Origin: Diphasiastrum complanatum
Lineage: Eukaryota > Streptophyta > Lycopodiopsida > Lycopodiales > Lycopodiaceae
Length of the DNA stretch: 64,000 bases
Direction: 5' to 3'
Assembly (NCBI GenBank): GCA_029204225.1
Contig: CM055099.1
Coordinates: 69,361,349-69,425,348 of the forward strand
The notes under the pieces were generated by a model that searched no databases, was not told the DNA's origin, and saw nothing but the letters and a program-made list of their open reading frames with translations. How positions within the stretch are numbered: the first letter of the stretch is position 1; every line of letters begins with the position of its first letter. Made by a program: the position numbers and the translations under genes. Below are positions 43,801-49,150 of this stretch, one piece after another.

Positions 43801-44171
43801 TCCCTTCTTCTTTTCATGTATACAGACTTTTCTGTTACCATATTTTGTTCTTTTCTGTAACTGTATTTCTCCACGTAGCAGATAGAACCAATTTAATTTT
43901 ATCAAGATAAGCAGTATAGCATAAGGAGTCCAATAATTCAATGTTCTCTATGGCTATAGCTCTTGCACGAAAATTGCTGGAAAATATCATTGTTGAGTGT
44001 ATCCTGTGTGTGCAAGACACGAACTTTTCAAACATAATGCATGTTAAACTTTCTTCTTTCTATGAAGCAGGAAAATTCTACACCCTTTTGACTGGAGCAA
44101 ATCAGAGACGTTGGGGCAAGATGGAAGATAAACTGCGCGCAGTTGTCGATTCTTTTATTCTTTTGAAATGA
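6517..44171 (+). CDS. PPL1: PsbP-like protein 1 (PPL1) homologue, 8 coding exons
   Basis: Nuclear gene for a thylakoid-lumen protein of the PsbP family. PPL1 in Arabidopsis supports repair of photodamaged photosystem II (established knowledge). Coding exons 6517-6600, 9945-10032, 23281-23367, 23658-23731, 24074-24196, 29147-29218, 29367-29463 and 44071-44171 join in frame to 241 residues, close to the usual ~230. Residues ~1-58 are rich in Ser/Arg/Ala and resemble a plastid transit peptide. An Arg-Arg followed by a hydrophobic stretch ending ALAE (~62-86) is a twin-arginine lumen signal. The rest is one PsbP domain containing [31 protein letters not shown] and [11 protein letters not shown]. 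Coding DNA is about 2% of the span; introns 1, 2, 5 and 7 (3.3, 13.2, 5.0 and 14.6 kb) carry retroelements, while introns 3, 4 and 6 are 148-342 bp. Family and exons 3-8 are near certain; the N-terminus is inferred. Confidence 0.88.
6795..6986 (+). mobile_element. candidate tRNA-derived SINE
   Basis: Pol III promoter boxes lie in tRNA spacing: A box TAGCAGAGTTAGATAAGCGC at 6810-6829 and B box GGTTTGAGTCC at 6854-6864 (44 bases start to start). About 110 bases of unrelated body follow, ending in a run of nine A at ~6977. The anticodon arm does not fold into a clean 7-base loop, so this is not a working tRNA gene. Target-site duplication was not found by eye. It lies in PPL1 intron 1. Confidence 0.45.
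7180..8140 (+). pseudogene. strongly decayed gypsy RNase H-integrase remnant
   Basis: Many stops. Islands in order still match gypsy pol: a TDHQSLRYL-like stretch ([14 protein letters not shown], ~7525-7560), MQFL and NALSYLPT-like RNase H end (~7590-7660), and [16 protein letters not shown] (~8050-8098), the start of the integrase core. It lies in PPL1 intron 1. Confidence 0.6.
8210..8310. repeat. two-copy 50-bp direct repeat
   Basis: Units of about 50 bp starting at 8210 and 8260 share CTCTCTAGCTACTTTCTCTT and TGTCCAATTTCT. Pyrimidine-rich, non-coding. Confidence 0.75.
8311..9944. other. PPL1 intron 1, no recognised feature
   Basis: T-rich intronic sequence on the coding strand. I see no transposon motif or convincing reading frame. 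Confidence 0.5.
9945..10032 (+). CDS. PPL1: PPL1 coding exon 2 (transit peptide end)
   Basis: The acceptor TTTTTCATTGTAG is followed by GTT GCT TCT; 29 codons plus one base read [15 protein letters not shown] then [14 protein letters not shown], typical of the end of a plastid transit peptide. Entry phase 0 fits exon 1 and exit phase 1 fits exon 3. The donor is GCAAGT at 10033, the consensus for GC-AG introns. Using the next GT (10037) would bring a stop early in exon 3. Confidence 0.65.
10033..11040. other. start of PPL1 intron 2, no recognised feature
   Basis: It begins with the predicted GC donor. A motif at ~10150-10185 (AGCATATAAGACCTAATAGT then ACATGTCAAGT) recurs at ~27235-27265 in intron 5, so part of this stretch is probably a dispersed repeat that I cannot name. 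Confidence 0.45.
11041..11140. repeat. short irregular repeat of TCGACACTA-like units
   Basis: Seven or so imperfect copies of a 9-12 base unit (TCGACACTATC, TCGACATTG, TCACTATCAA) in 100 bases. Confidence 0.7.
11141..11719. other. possible LTR of the decayed gypsy at 11720
   Basis: AT-rich sequence with a TATA-like TGTATATATACAA at ~11328. It sits just beyond the integrase end of a minus-strand gypsy, where a 3' LTR would be. No TG...CA ends or partner LTR were found, so the call rests on position alone. Confidence 0.25.
11720..12300 (-). pseudogene. internally deleted, decayed gypsy pol
   Basis: 12290-12088 encodes the entry to reverse transcriptase (HQIDLL...[15 protein letters not shown] and GLIIPN..PFGA). 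At 12060-11730 the same strand gives the integrase C-terminus with stops: [22 protein letters not shown] and IFHVSVLHV. The RT palm, RNase H and integrase core are missing. It lies next to element A but belongs to another subfamily. Confidence 0.65.
12301..12861. other. PPL1 intron 2, nothing recognised
   Basis: Stretch between the decayed gypsy and the target duplication of element A. I see no coding similarity or repeat structure. Confidence 0.5.
12867..13220 (-). repeat. element A 3' LTR
   Basis: 354 bp, TG...CA ends on both strands. It has the palindrome GTAGCATGCTAC and an 11-base inverted repeat around a G-box at 12988-13016. Confidence 0.93.
13221..13237 (-). promoter_or_regulatory. 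element A polypurine tract
   Basis: On the minus strand, CTTAAGGGGGAGGGAG directly precedes the 3' LTR; it would prime plus-strand DNA synthesis. Confidence 0.85.
13232..16531 (-). pseudogene. element A pol (protease end, RT, RNase H, integrase, chromodomain)
   Basis: Two open stretches: 16531-13715 (938 codons) and 13681-13232 (149), separated by a TGA at ~13712 where element B has CGA. RT has the catalytic FLDD (~residue 298, coded at 15631-15642). RNase H has [12 protein letters not shown] (~442) and TDHESLRYL. Integrase has an HHCC finger (SCQKCQ intact), [14 protein letters not shown] and the catalytic Glu in QTERVNQ. The second stretch ends in a chromodomain ([16 protein letters not shown]), which in chromoviruses guides integration to heterochromatin. 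A frameshift near 16525 splits the protease. RT and integrase active sites look intact, unlike element B. Confidence 0.92.
16544..17979 (-). pseudogene. element A gag and protease start
   Basis: Translation likely began at ~17979 (MTTPQG), but a four-base loss compared with element B shifts the frame; 17892-16993 then gives the Gag core (capsid-like, 299 codons). A further shift near 17050-16990 separates it from 16957-16544, which has the zinc knuckle [14 protein letters not shown] and the protease motif [10 protein letters not shown]. Asp-Asp-Gly replaces the more usual Asp-Thr/Ser-Gly, and element B has the same, so this is a family trait rather than damage. Confidence 0.88.
18612..18623 (-). 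promoter_or_regulatory. element A primer-binding site
   Basis: On the minus strand it reads TGGTATCAGAGC, one base inside the 5' LTR, and matches the 3' end of plant initiator tRNA-Met. Confidence 0.93.
18625..18982 (-). repeat. element A 5' LTR
   Basis: 358 bp. The end next to the primer site has lost its TG (AG instead), a point change. Element transcription would start here and run toward lower coordinates. Confidence 0.93.
18988..20879. other. PPL1 intron 2 between elements A and D
   Basis: AT-rich. The only structured part is a short (GAC/GAY)n trinucleotide run at ~20451-20473. No transposon protein motif was recognised. Confidence 0.5.
20880..22650 (-). mobile_element. one-ended relative of elements A/B (element D)
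   Basis: One LTR at 22294-22650 with its primer site (22281-22292), then gag and protease pieces down to 20880, where similarity to element A stops at the position matching A ~16180. Everything from RT to the other LTR is gone. Internal losses: Gag ~17000-17190 of A is absent (join near 21680), and the Gag start is replaced after ~21790. The zinc knuckle [14 protein letters not shown] survives (~21660-21620). No target duplication can be assigned at the broken end. Confidence 0.88.
22294..22650 (-). repeat. element D 5' LTR
   Basis: 357 bp, TGTTAGAG...CGTAACA. The 11-base inverted repeat of the family is degraded here (CACGGGGCC for CACGTGGCC), suggesting an older copy than A or B. Confidence 0.9.
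22651..23110 (+). repeat. LTR-like fragment, related to 25380-25790
   Basis: TATA-like GATATAAAAAAGG at ~22830. The stretch 22930-23005 (TTCTTT..G.GGATGCTATTG ... TATGCTTCATT.GAATCAAAAT) aligns by eye with 25700-25770, which precedes a primer-site-like motif. Best read as an LTR remnant of another family. Confidence 0.4.
23281..23367 (+). CDS. PPL1: PPL1 coding exon 3 (twin-arginine lumen signal)
   Basis: The acceptor GATATTGCAG ends at 23280 and the donor GTGAGT begins at 23368. The 87 bases complete a split Gly codon, then read [20 protein letters not shown] and DNGRALAE: Arg-Arg plus a short hydrophobic core and an Ala-X-Ala-like cleavage site, the signal that sends PsbP-family proteins through the Tat pathway. 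Confidence 0.87.
23658..23731 (+). CDS. PPL1: PPL1 coding exon 4
   Basis: The acceptor GGTTGTAG ends at 23657 and the donor GTGCAA begins at 23732. It encodes [19 protein letters not shown] then YPFGWQ, the first strand of the mature PsbP domain (AFxYPFGW is a family signature). An alternative acceptor three bases downstream would remove one residue. Confidence 0.92.
24074..24196 (+). CDS. PPL1: PPL1 coding exon 5
   Basis: The acceptor TTTTATAG ends at 24073; the donor GTATAA at 24197 follows CGG. The 41 codons include [18 protein letters not shown], the most conserved PPL1 segment, and end near GSPER. Both ends are phase 0. Confidence 0.93.
24197..25379. other. PPL1 intron 5, first part
   Basis: No coding similarity recognised apart from the G-rich duplication listed separately. 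Confidence 0.45.
24928..25011. repeat. duplicated G-rich unit with a 13-G run
   Basis: Two tandem copies of TGGCACATGACATGGTGTGG plus a G-run and TGGATCTT. The first G-run is 13 long (24950-24962), the second 6. Several G-blocks could form a G-quadruplex, and run length may be unreliable in the assembly. Confidence 0.7.
25380..26200 (+). mobile_element. decayed LTR with primer-site-like motif
   Basis: TGGTATTAGAGCCC at 25781-25794 differs by one base from the tRNA-Met primer site TGGTATCAGAGC, and the preceding ~400 bases resemble the LTR-like fragment at 22651-23110. What follows (to ~26200) is pyrimidine-rich with loose repeats of GTGCCCTATTTGG. No Gag motif is recognisable. Confidence 0.4.
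26201..27480. other. PPL1 intron 5, middle
   Basis: AT-rich. 27235-27265 matches a motif at ~10150 in intron 2. Nothing else recognised. Confidence 0.45.
27510..27842 (-). CDS. unrecognised coiled-coil reading frame
   Basis: An open frame of 110 codons with an ATG start ([17 protein letters not shown]). Residues ~10-50 show Leu/Ile/Val at heptad spacing with many Glu, Lys and Gln, a clear coiled-coil pattern; the tail turns to low-complexity Ser/His/Thr. I do not recognise a family. It lies in PPL1 intron 5 on the opposite strand, directly next to a copia 3' end, so a captured gene piece or the coiled-coil part of a transposon Gag are both possible. No flanking splice structure was worked out. 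Confidence 0.3.
   Translation of the reverse strand: MGRDLFGVKGRVEQLEQENIYLKQRLEEKSALEETSDKITCLEKQVEETKMWAALFKPEDMGSNLSSFAHQVEETTSILKQSNHLHISAPHSHSCCCTSYTTYHAETSSS
27885..28240 (+). mobile_element. copia RNase H tail plus LTR piece
   Basis: 27900-28040 encodes [20 protein letters not shown] then [13 protein letters not shown], the C-terminus of copia RNase H, followed by stops. 28050-28190 (GCTCTCCATT ... TTGTGGAGATTG ... AGATCTTGGTGCCTTG) matches, in reverse orientation, 54170 down to 53920 in the copia remnant there. The polypurine tract and start of the LTR, present at 54.4 kb, are deleted here. Confidence 0.8.
28241..28834. other. PPL1 intron 5, end part
   Basis: No recognisable coding or repeat structure. 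Confidence 0.45.
28835..29040 (-). pseudogene. gypsy integrase zinc-finger scrap
   Basis: Minus-strand reading [20 protein letters not shown] then [15 protein letters not shown] has the second half of the integrase HHCC finger (CxxC) and the usual basic/proline linker before the core. The core is lost. It ends ~100 bp before PPL1 exon 6. Confidence 0.65.
29147..29218 (+). CDS. PPL1: PPL1 coding exon 6
   Basis: The acceptor TCGATGCAG ends at 29146 and the donor GTTTGC begins at 29219. It has 24 codons, [15 protein letters not shown] then KSQLIDAKE, matching the family's helix and the following LIDA segment. It lies about 100 bases after a gypsy integrase scrap on the opposite strand. Confidence 0.92.
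29367..29463 (+). CDS. PPL1: PPL1 coding exon 7
   Basis: The acceptor TTGGATTTTCAG ends at 29366 and the donor GTACAT begins at 29464, phase 1. It encodes [19 protein letters not shown] then [13 protein letters not shown], the central sheet of the PsbP fold. Confidence 0.94.
29464..30455. other. start of PPL1 intron 7
   Basis: AT-rich intronic sequence with no transposon motif that I can name. Confidence 0.5.
30456..31220 (+). pseudogene. LINE (L1-type) ORF2 C-terminal remnant
   Basis: Frame-broken but ordered motifs of the region after the [16 protein letters not shown] (~30515-30545), a following LQTCRLLYF-like helix, and at ~31065-31140 [19 protein letters not shown], the C-terminal His/Cys segment. 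RT itself is absent. Same general type as the LINE that begins at ~31850. Confidence 0.6.
31221..31790. other. LINE 3' flank, non-coding
   Basis: No poly(A) tail or repeat boundary is evident; it ends at the TC tract. Confidence 0.4.
31791..31843. repeat. (TC)n microsatellite, 53 bp
   Basis: Perfect TC dinucleotide run. It marks the upstream border of the LINE 5' region. Confidence 0.98.
31857..32060 (+). repeat. GC-rich irregular repeats, LINE 5' region
   Basis: About eight copies of GCCCTGCTG(G/A)CGCT-like units, far more GC-rich than the AT-rich intron around them. Position just before LINE ORF1 suggests the 5' UTR promoter of the LINE; that role is inferred. Confidence 0.55.
32240..32808 (+). 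pseudogene. LINE ORF1 (nucleic-acid-binding protein)
   Basis: 32311-32808 is open for 165 codons; similar reading continues upstream past an in-frame TAG near 32280 ([11 protein letters not shown], then the stop). A coiled-coil start ([16 protein letters not shown]) is followed by an RRM-like fold: [28 protein letters not shown] and IYMDDKLT, then a C-terminal domain. L1 ORF1 proteins form trimers that coat the element RNA. Confidence 0.72.
32818..33095 (+). pseudogene. LINE ORF2 endonuclease, N-terminal part
   Basis: [15 protein letters not shown], then FLMETHE and, after a TGA at ~33052, [15 protein letters not shown]: the first third of an apurinic-type endonuclease (Asn of WNC and Glu of ETHE present). 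Continuity is lost at a near-palindrome, 33083-33095, where the middle of the domain turns to the minus strand. Confidence 0.82.
33096..33335 (-). pseudogene. LINE endonuclease middle part, inverted (right half)
   Basis: On the minus strand it reads [10 protein letters not shown], then after a frame change [29 protein letters not shown]: the catalytic GDFNA segment and what follows. It should lie between the + strand pieces ending ~33095 and starting ~39478 but runs the other way. Its other half is beyond gypsy element B. Confidence 0.82.
33336..33692 (+). repeat. element B 5' LTR
   Basis: 357 bp, TGTTACGAGC...TTATTACA. Likely TATA box at 33620-33625 (CTATATC). The inverted repeat has one mismatch (CCACATCAG). 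Confidence 0.95.
33694..33705 (+). promoter_or_regulatory. element B primer-binding site
   Basis: TGGTATCAGAGC, complementary to initiator tRNA-Met, one base after the LTR. Confidence 0.95.
33706..34482 (+). other. element B untranslated leader
   Basis: About 780 bases between primer site and gag ATG, with no open frame of note. It corresponds to 17980-18611 in element A. Confidence 0.7.
34483..35950 (+). pseudogene. element B gag and protease
   Basis: Starts [10 protein letters not shown] at 34483. It is interrupted by TAG at 34918 (TGG in element A), and again near 35389. From 35388 the frame runs through zinc knuckle [14 protein letters not shown] (~35508-35550) and protease [10 protein letters not shown] (~35780-35810). 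An acidic, coiled-coil-like N-terminus (EEQEQF.EELDELV) precedes the capsid-like core. Confidence 0.9.
35951..39011 (+). pseudogene. element B pol (RT, RNase H, integrase, chromodomain)
   Basis: Continues from protease. About 85 codons between protease and RT are missing compared with element A: the join is at ~36259, where KLET meets [16 protein letters not shown] at 36786 replaces the CAG of element A. RT FLDD and RNase [13 protein letters not shown] are kept. Two key integrase residues are lost: the finger has SGQKCQ instead of SCQKCQ, and QTKRLNQ replaces QTERVNQ, so the third catalytic acid (Glu, 35 residues after the second Asp) is Lys. A chromodomain ([16 protein letters not shown]) closes the frame at 39011. 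Confidence 0.93.
39010..39022 (+). promoter_or_regulatory. element B polypurine tract
   Basis: AAGGTGGAGGGAG directly before the 3' LTR, overlapping the pol stop region. Confidence 0.88.
39023..39380 (+). repeat. element B 3' LTR
   Basis: 358 bp. It carries the perfect inverted repeat GTCGGCCACGT (39227-39237) / ACGTGGCCGAC (39245-39255) with a 7-base loop, and the palindrome GTAGCATGCTAC. Confidence 0.95.
39381..39475 (-). pseudogene. LINE endonuclease middle part, inverted (left half)
   Basis: Minus strand reads [21 protein letters not shown] then CYF, running straight into PPESSS of 33335-33096 if element B and one target copy are ignored. This is the usual order YIW...LYIAVCYFPP of L1 endonucleases. 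Confidence 0.8.
39478..40413 (+). pseudogene. LINE ORF2: endonuclease C-terminus to RT entry
   Basis: The plus strand resumes with [10 protein letters not shown], stop, [11 protein letters not shown], then [13 protein letters not shown] and LSDHSFLSF, the C-terminal Asp/His motifs of the endonuclease. From 39768 the linker to RT follows ([45 protein letters not shown]). The RT palm is missing: at ~40413 the frame runs into a copia scrap. Frame changes at ~39780. Confidence 0.85.
40414..40537 (+). pseudogene. copia protease C-terminal scrap
   Basis: [20 protein letters not shown] then DLKVGFDQ is the end of a copia protease (xYVPxLxxNLLS motif), followed by VKDMKDKDN after a stop. Confidence 0.78.
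40538..40825 (-). pseudogene. copia pre-integrase segment, inverted
   Basis: Minus strand reads [48 protein letters not shown] and KSKRAKN. This should come between the two + strand copia scraps on either side but runs the other way. Its left border lies in the perfect palindrome AATTCTAGAATT (40538-40549). Confidence 0.82.
40826..41000 (+). pseudogene. copia integrase core start
   Basis: Plus strand reads TNVCE, a one-base slip, then [19 protein letters not shown] and [11 protein letters not shown], the beginning of the copia integrase core (FIDD carries the first catalytic Asp). It is lost after ~41000. Confidence 0.72.
41001..44070. other. PPL1 intron 7, distal part
   Basis: Mostly AT-rich. 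41590-41760 reads [16 protein letters not shown] in one frame, like the Arg/Gly-rich stretch before a copia Gag zinc knuckle, but no knuckle follows. 42906-42957 holds two copies of GCTAGCTATAA(T/C)G.ACCAGATA. 43430-43600 is GC-richer, unrecognised. Confidence 0.4.
44071..44171 (+). CDS. PPL1: PPL1 last coding exon (8)
   Basis: The acceptor TATGAAGCAG ends at 44070. Two bases complete the split Gly codon; then [19 protein letters not shown] and [13 protein letters not shown] are followed by TGA at 44169-44171. This is the family C-terminus. It lies 14.6 kb from exon 7, across a LINE, a full-length gypsy element and copia scraps. Confidence 0.95.
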
Positions 44172-45338
44172 CAACAACGTAACTAGACTTTGTGCGGTCT
44201 GAAAAATAATTCCATTTCTTGAGTGTGCAAGAAGCTACATTTGTATTCTGAAAATATGAGTATCTTGTTGTCATTCTTTTTTAGGCTTATCATGTCAGTG
44301 TCTTTTACATGCTTTAAATTGTTGCCTGTAGTGGCCAGCTTAGAGCATGATTTCACCTGTTTAGAATGCCATGGAGGCTATAATAGACAAATGCTCATCA
44401 ATTCCTAGAGTAAAAGAGCTGGACATGAGAGGAGCTGTAAGTGAGAAGCGCATATTCTTACAGGGCACCAATTTCTGTTATCTTCCATTTCTTAACTGTA
44501 CATAAGCCAGAAGTATGGTTCAAAATTGCCTCTTTCTTCATTTCTGCCATTTCCACTAAACTAGCATTTAGATATCATGACAACTTGCACTAGTAATCAT
44601 CATTAAAATCGGAATCACTAAGATGTCCATTTAGAATACGCCCTTGTAATAAGTTATAAGAAATAAGTGCAAAAACAGGCACTAAAAAGTAAGATCCATT
44701 GAAGAGGTCACTGTGTAACATACAAAAATCATCTAGTTTAGTAAGTAGTTGATGCTATATTGAGTCCCTCACGTTTAAACGTACATATTGAAGACAGAAA
44801 TATTAACATATTAAAGTGAAGTGACAACCCTTGACTATTAAAAATGATTCTCATTGTGCTAAATTCTTTGCTAGATTGGCTAATTGATCTTCGTTCTAAC
44901 CGGAAGTGGTAATTATCCTTCCATTTTGTTGAAATTGACCATGTAACAGTAACATGACACTAGATCACTTGAAATAACACATATCAAATAATCTGGAGTA
45001 TTGGATGGTTTTTTTTGTCACAACTATGTGTTCAAATTCTCTCTGCAATAATCCATAACATGGAAAACTACCTTTTGTTTGCGATTAAGTGTTGGATATA
45101 TAAGTTGAATGTGTATACTCTTTTGTTCAATTTGTAAGATTGTTGTAAAATTTTGCATAGGGAATAGGTAAGTCAATGCATGGGTAAACCTATACATACT
45201 CTACTTGAGGTGAAGACTTGGACTCCAATCGGCCAAACAAATGAGGACATACAAGAGTTAAGAAAAATTTATACGAAAAAATATAAACTATAAAAATCAA
45301 CACAAAAACCTTCATCATGAAAGCTTTCACATACATAT
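44172..45338. other. PPL1 3' UTR and downstream flank
   Basis: No canonical AATAAA polyadenylation signal close to the stop; AATAATTCC occurs ~35 bases after it. No other gene before copia element C. Confidence 0.45.
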
Positions 45339-46422
45339 TGTTGAAGAGAGAGGGGAGATGCATGACGAACACGAACGAGAACAAGAAGCGAACTCGAACA
45401 GAAAATGTTCGTGCGCAGCGGAATGAGTTATACGACTCTCTCCGTAAGCATGACTACGCCTATAACTTTAGTGATAGAAATCACGGTCATTCTAGATTAC
45501 GTAGCCAAACATTAATAGATGAAGCGCTAGATGATTAATTTATCGCGAATAGCCAGACAAATTATATGTCGCGAATGATTCATGAAGAGCTAGACTGTGT
45601 TCGACTGATAATTAGTCGCGAATGATTCGTGAAAGACAAGACTAAATGTTAATCGTCTATTACCAGAAATAACAACTAGAAAGATCAGACAGAATGAATG
45701 ATAAGCATAGCAATATTGACATAGATCTGAATGCAGAACAATGAACTGTATCAGATTAAGTATATCATGTATACATGTCAATAATGCAGTAGAGCACAAT
45801 ATATTAGCGGACGAAACCGTGTGCCCTACGGAATTTATTTCAATCTGTAAAAATGGATGAAACCTTAATTCTGACAAGAATGAAGAATCAATGCTCAGGG
45901 CATCTACTTCGTCTACTTCTGTATCTCTCTTCACTCATCAACTTATTCACCCATCAACCTGAATACCCAAATGGTATCCAATATATGTACATTATATTAC
46001 AGGTGTGCAGATGTGAAAAGTACAGTGGATGTACTGTCTGTAAGAGATCGTGGGTGGCCGCAGCCGTTGTCCAGTCTATTAGCACAACTGCATAGGGGAA
46101 GCATGAAAAGGGTGCGACGGGTCAGTGCTAAGGTGACTGTTGGTGATGACGATGCAAAAAGTGCGTCACTCTTACGAATAGTCTTAGGATTAGATTTACA
46201 GGGTGCCTTTGCTTTTAGGGCACCTTTGGCATTCTGTAGGATAGTGTCCCCTTTTCGCCTGTCACCATAACCTGTGTAAAAACACAATGTCGTGATTCTT
46301 TCGTCTTTTATTCGTCTGTGCAAATAAATATGCAGGCTGCGCGACAACGTTAGTAAATATGCGGCATGAATGGAGGCAGATTAAAATGGGATTTAAGGAG
46401 AGTAGAAGTAATAAATCCAACA
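45339..46422 (-). repeat. element C 3' LTR
   Basis: 1084 bp. Compared with the other LTR it has ~95 extra bases at ~45890-45985 and extra sequence at ~45440-45525. Confidence 0.92.
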
Positions 46423-46431
46423 ACCCCCCTT
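46423..46431 (-). promoter_or_regulatory. element C polypurine tract
   Basis: Minus strand AAGGGGGGT directly precedes the 3' LTR. Confidence 0.85.
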
Positions 46432-48290
46432 AATCTGGATCCGTGAATGCCTTGATCTTCGGACTGAGTGATGCACAAAATTTGTTGTGTGCATTAACAC
46501 TGAGTGCTTTCGTGAAGATGTCTGCAACCATGTCCTGCGTTCTGCAGTACGTTAAGCTCACCTCTCTGTCGAGAACCTTATCCCTGATGTAGTGATATCT
46601 AATCTCAATGTGTAGGGTTAGCCGATAAGGCAATAGCACTTTGGTTGTCACAAAACAAAATTGTAGGGCTGTACTGATACAGATTGATGTCTGACAGCAA
46701 ATTTCTCAACCAAAACGCTTTCTTAATAGATTGAGAAGCAGCAATGTATTCTGCTTCAATAGAAGAAAGTGCGATAGAGGTTTGCTTGCAACTGTTCCAC
46801 GAATTAGGACCGCCGTTGAAGAAGAATGTAAATCCAGATGTGGACTTACGACTGTCTGCATCTCCTCCCCAGCTTGCATCAGAATAACCACTAAGCTGAT
46901 GAAGATTGTCATTGCTGACATCTCCATAGCAGATGCATTGGTCCATGGTAGCTCGAATATACCTCATGACTCGAATAAGAGCCTTCCAATGGGTAATGCC
47001 AGGATTAGCCATGTATTGGCTGAGTGAGCTAACATCAAAAGAGATATCTGGTCTTGTACAGACCATTGCACACATGAGAGACCCTAGTATCGATCGATAC
47101 GGATACTCTCTCATTTTCTCCTCTTCCTGCTTGGTCTAGGGACTTTGGTCCTTTGACAAATGCAGGCCTGGATTCATTGGTGAGTGAGATAATTTACAAT
47201 TCATCAAATTGTATCTGTTAAGAACATTATGAAGATACCTTTGAGTGATGTAAATCAGTCGATTTGCTCTGTCTCTGTGGATTTGAATTCCCAAACAGAA
47301 GTGAGCTTTGCCCAGATCGGTCATGTCGAATTCTAAGAACATCATCTGTTTCGAATCCTTGACCATATTGATATTGTTGCTGAAGAGCAATGTATCATCC
47401 ACATACAAGGTGATGATAATGCACTGACTTCGAATAAACGTCGCAATCAGCGGTGCTTGGTTTAAATCCTTAAGAAATAAGAAATGTATTTATCCTTTGA
47501 AACCAAGCCTTGGTAGACTGTTTTAAGCCGTACAGTGCTTTGTGGAGTTTACAGACATGATTTTTTATGCCTTCCAGAACGTATCCTTCGGGCTGGATCA
47601 TGTAGATATCTTCTTGTATAACTCCATTCAGATAAGCTGTTTGTACATCTAGTTCATGTACTTCAAGGTCGGCAGCTACAGCATAAGATATGAGCATTCG
47701 GATCGACGAATGTTTGACGACTGGACTAAAAGTCTCACTGTAGTCGACATTCAGGATCTGGGTGAATTCTCGTGCTACCAGTCTGGCCTTCCTTCGATCA
47801 ATTGCTTCGTTGGCATTATATTTGATCTTAAAGATCCATTTGCAATCAATGATATTGTAGCCAATAGGGGCTTCGACTAATGACCATGTCTGATTCTTGA
47901 TCAGAGAGGAATACTCTCTGTCCATGGCTTCTCTCCAAAGATCAGAGTCTGGTTGGCTAAGTGCCTCTTCGACTATCGTCGGTTCCTGCATCAAGAGACA
48001 GACATACTCAGGAGTATACCTAGTGGGCTGTGTGCGCACTCGGCTTGATCTTCTGGGAAGATTCGACTGATAAACCGCTCCTGGGACTTGTTGCTGGGTA
48101 GCAGCAACATCGTCTCATTCGCTGTCTCGAAGTGGGTCGACAATAGACACGCCTGAGCCAGAAGCTCGGACTGTCGTGTCAATGGCAGGTGATGAAGGTT
48201 CTTCTTGAGCAATATCCTTGTCTTTGAGGTCGACGAACTGATCCTCGATAAAGACTGTATCCCGGCTATACAAGATTTGTCAGGTATCAA
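46430..48290 (-). pseudogene. element C reverse transcriptase and RNase H
   Basis: Broken frames in copia order. 48039-47470 has the RT start (REAMDREYSSLIKNQTW, KARLVAREF, VHELDVQTAYLNG). 47408-47136 has the catalytic YVDD and LGKAHFCLGIQI. 47114-46605 gives PDISFDVSSLSQYM and the RNase H motifs STSGFTFFF, SSIEAEYIAA and FCDNQSAIAL. 46651-46430 ends with MVADIFTKAL. YVDD is kept, but at least three frame breaks remain. Confidence 0.9.
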
Positions 48291-49150
48291 GATCGTACAA
48301 CTTGTAAGTGTTATCAGACGAAGTATATCCGATCAGGATGGTCTTGAGACCTTGGAAGTCCAATTTCTTCCTTGTGTCCTTTGGGATCTACGCGTAGGCA
48401 ATACAGCCAAACACTCTTAGGTTCTTCAAAGAAGGCTTAGAGCCTGTCCACACCTCTTAGGGTGTCTTGTCCGAGAGGGCCTTGGTCGAACATCTGTTCT
48501 GGACGTAAGTTGCAGTGGAGACAGCTTCAGCCCAGAATCTCTTGGGCAACGATGCATGCGATAGCATACATTTAGCAGATTCGACCAGAGTGCGGTTCTT
48601 CCTCTCAGCTAAGCCATTAGATTGAGAACTATAAGGAGTGATGAATTGCTGCTCAATGTCTTGACTTTGGCAGTACTCCTTAAACTCGACAGAGATATAT
48701 TCCCCATCGTTGTATAACCTTAGGGCCTTGATCGTCCTTCCAGTCTTCTTTTCTGCACGCTCCTTGAAGATTCTGAAGCAGTTGAAGGCTTCTTATTTCT
48801 TCTTTATGAAATACACAATAGTCCTTTTGGAGAACTCGTCAATAAAGGTTATAAAATACTTGGCATCCTTCAGTGAAGGATTTTTTCATCGGGCCACAAA
48901 TATCTGAATGTACAACATCTAGCAATTCTCTAGCAACATGCTGGTGGGCTGACTTAAATGGTTTCCTAGTATGTTCACCAACTAGAAAGTCTTGACAGAC
49001 AGGTAACTCGACTTTTTCGCGAGGATAGTCGAGATTAAGAACAATAGTTGTCTAGACATTCGTTGTACAGTAGCATGATTCAAATGACCAAGTCTATAAT
49101 GCCAAAGTAAACCTTAATTTGAATGAGTTGAAGTATTGAGAGTCTGACTA
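48291..49150 (-). pseudogene. element C integrase
   Basis: It reads GEHTRKPFKSAHQHVARELL then DVVHSDICGPM, FITFIDEFSKRT, ALRLYNDGEYIS, SNGLAERKNRTLVESAK, FWAEAVSTATYVQNR and NLRVFGCIAYA. The second catalytic Asp of the usual R(S/T)DNGGE motif is Tyr here (LYNDGE), and several stops interrupt it, so integrase is dead. Confidence 0.82.

Noticed and set aside
43941-44171. A stand-alone 76-codon gene at the PPL1 end
   Set aside because: Only the part after the acceptor at 44070 resembles the family; the upstream 130 bases are intron.
45590-46347. Reading frames of 100-116 codons in the element C LTRs (also 50766-51517)
   Set aside because: They lie wholly inside both LTR copies, lack known domains and differ in length between copies; LTR sequence, not genes.
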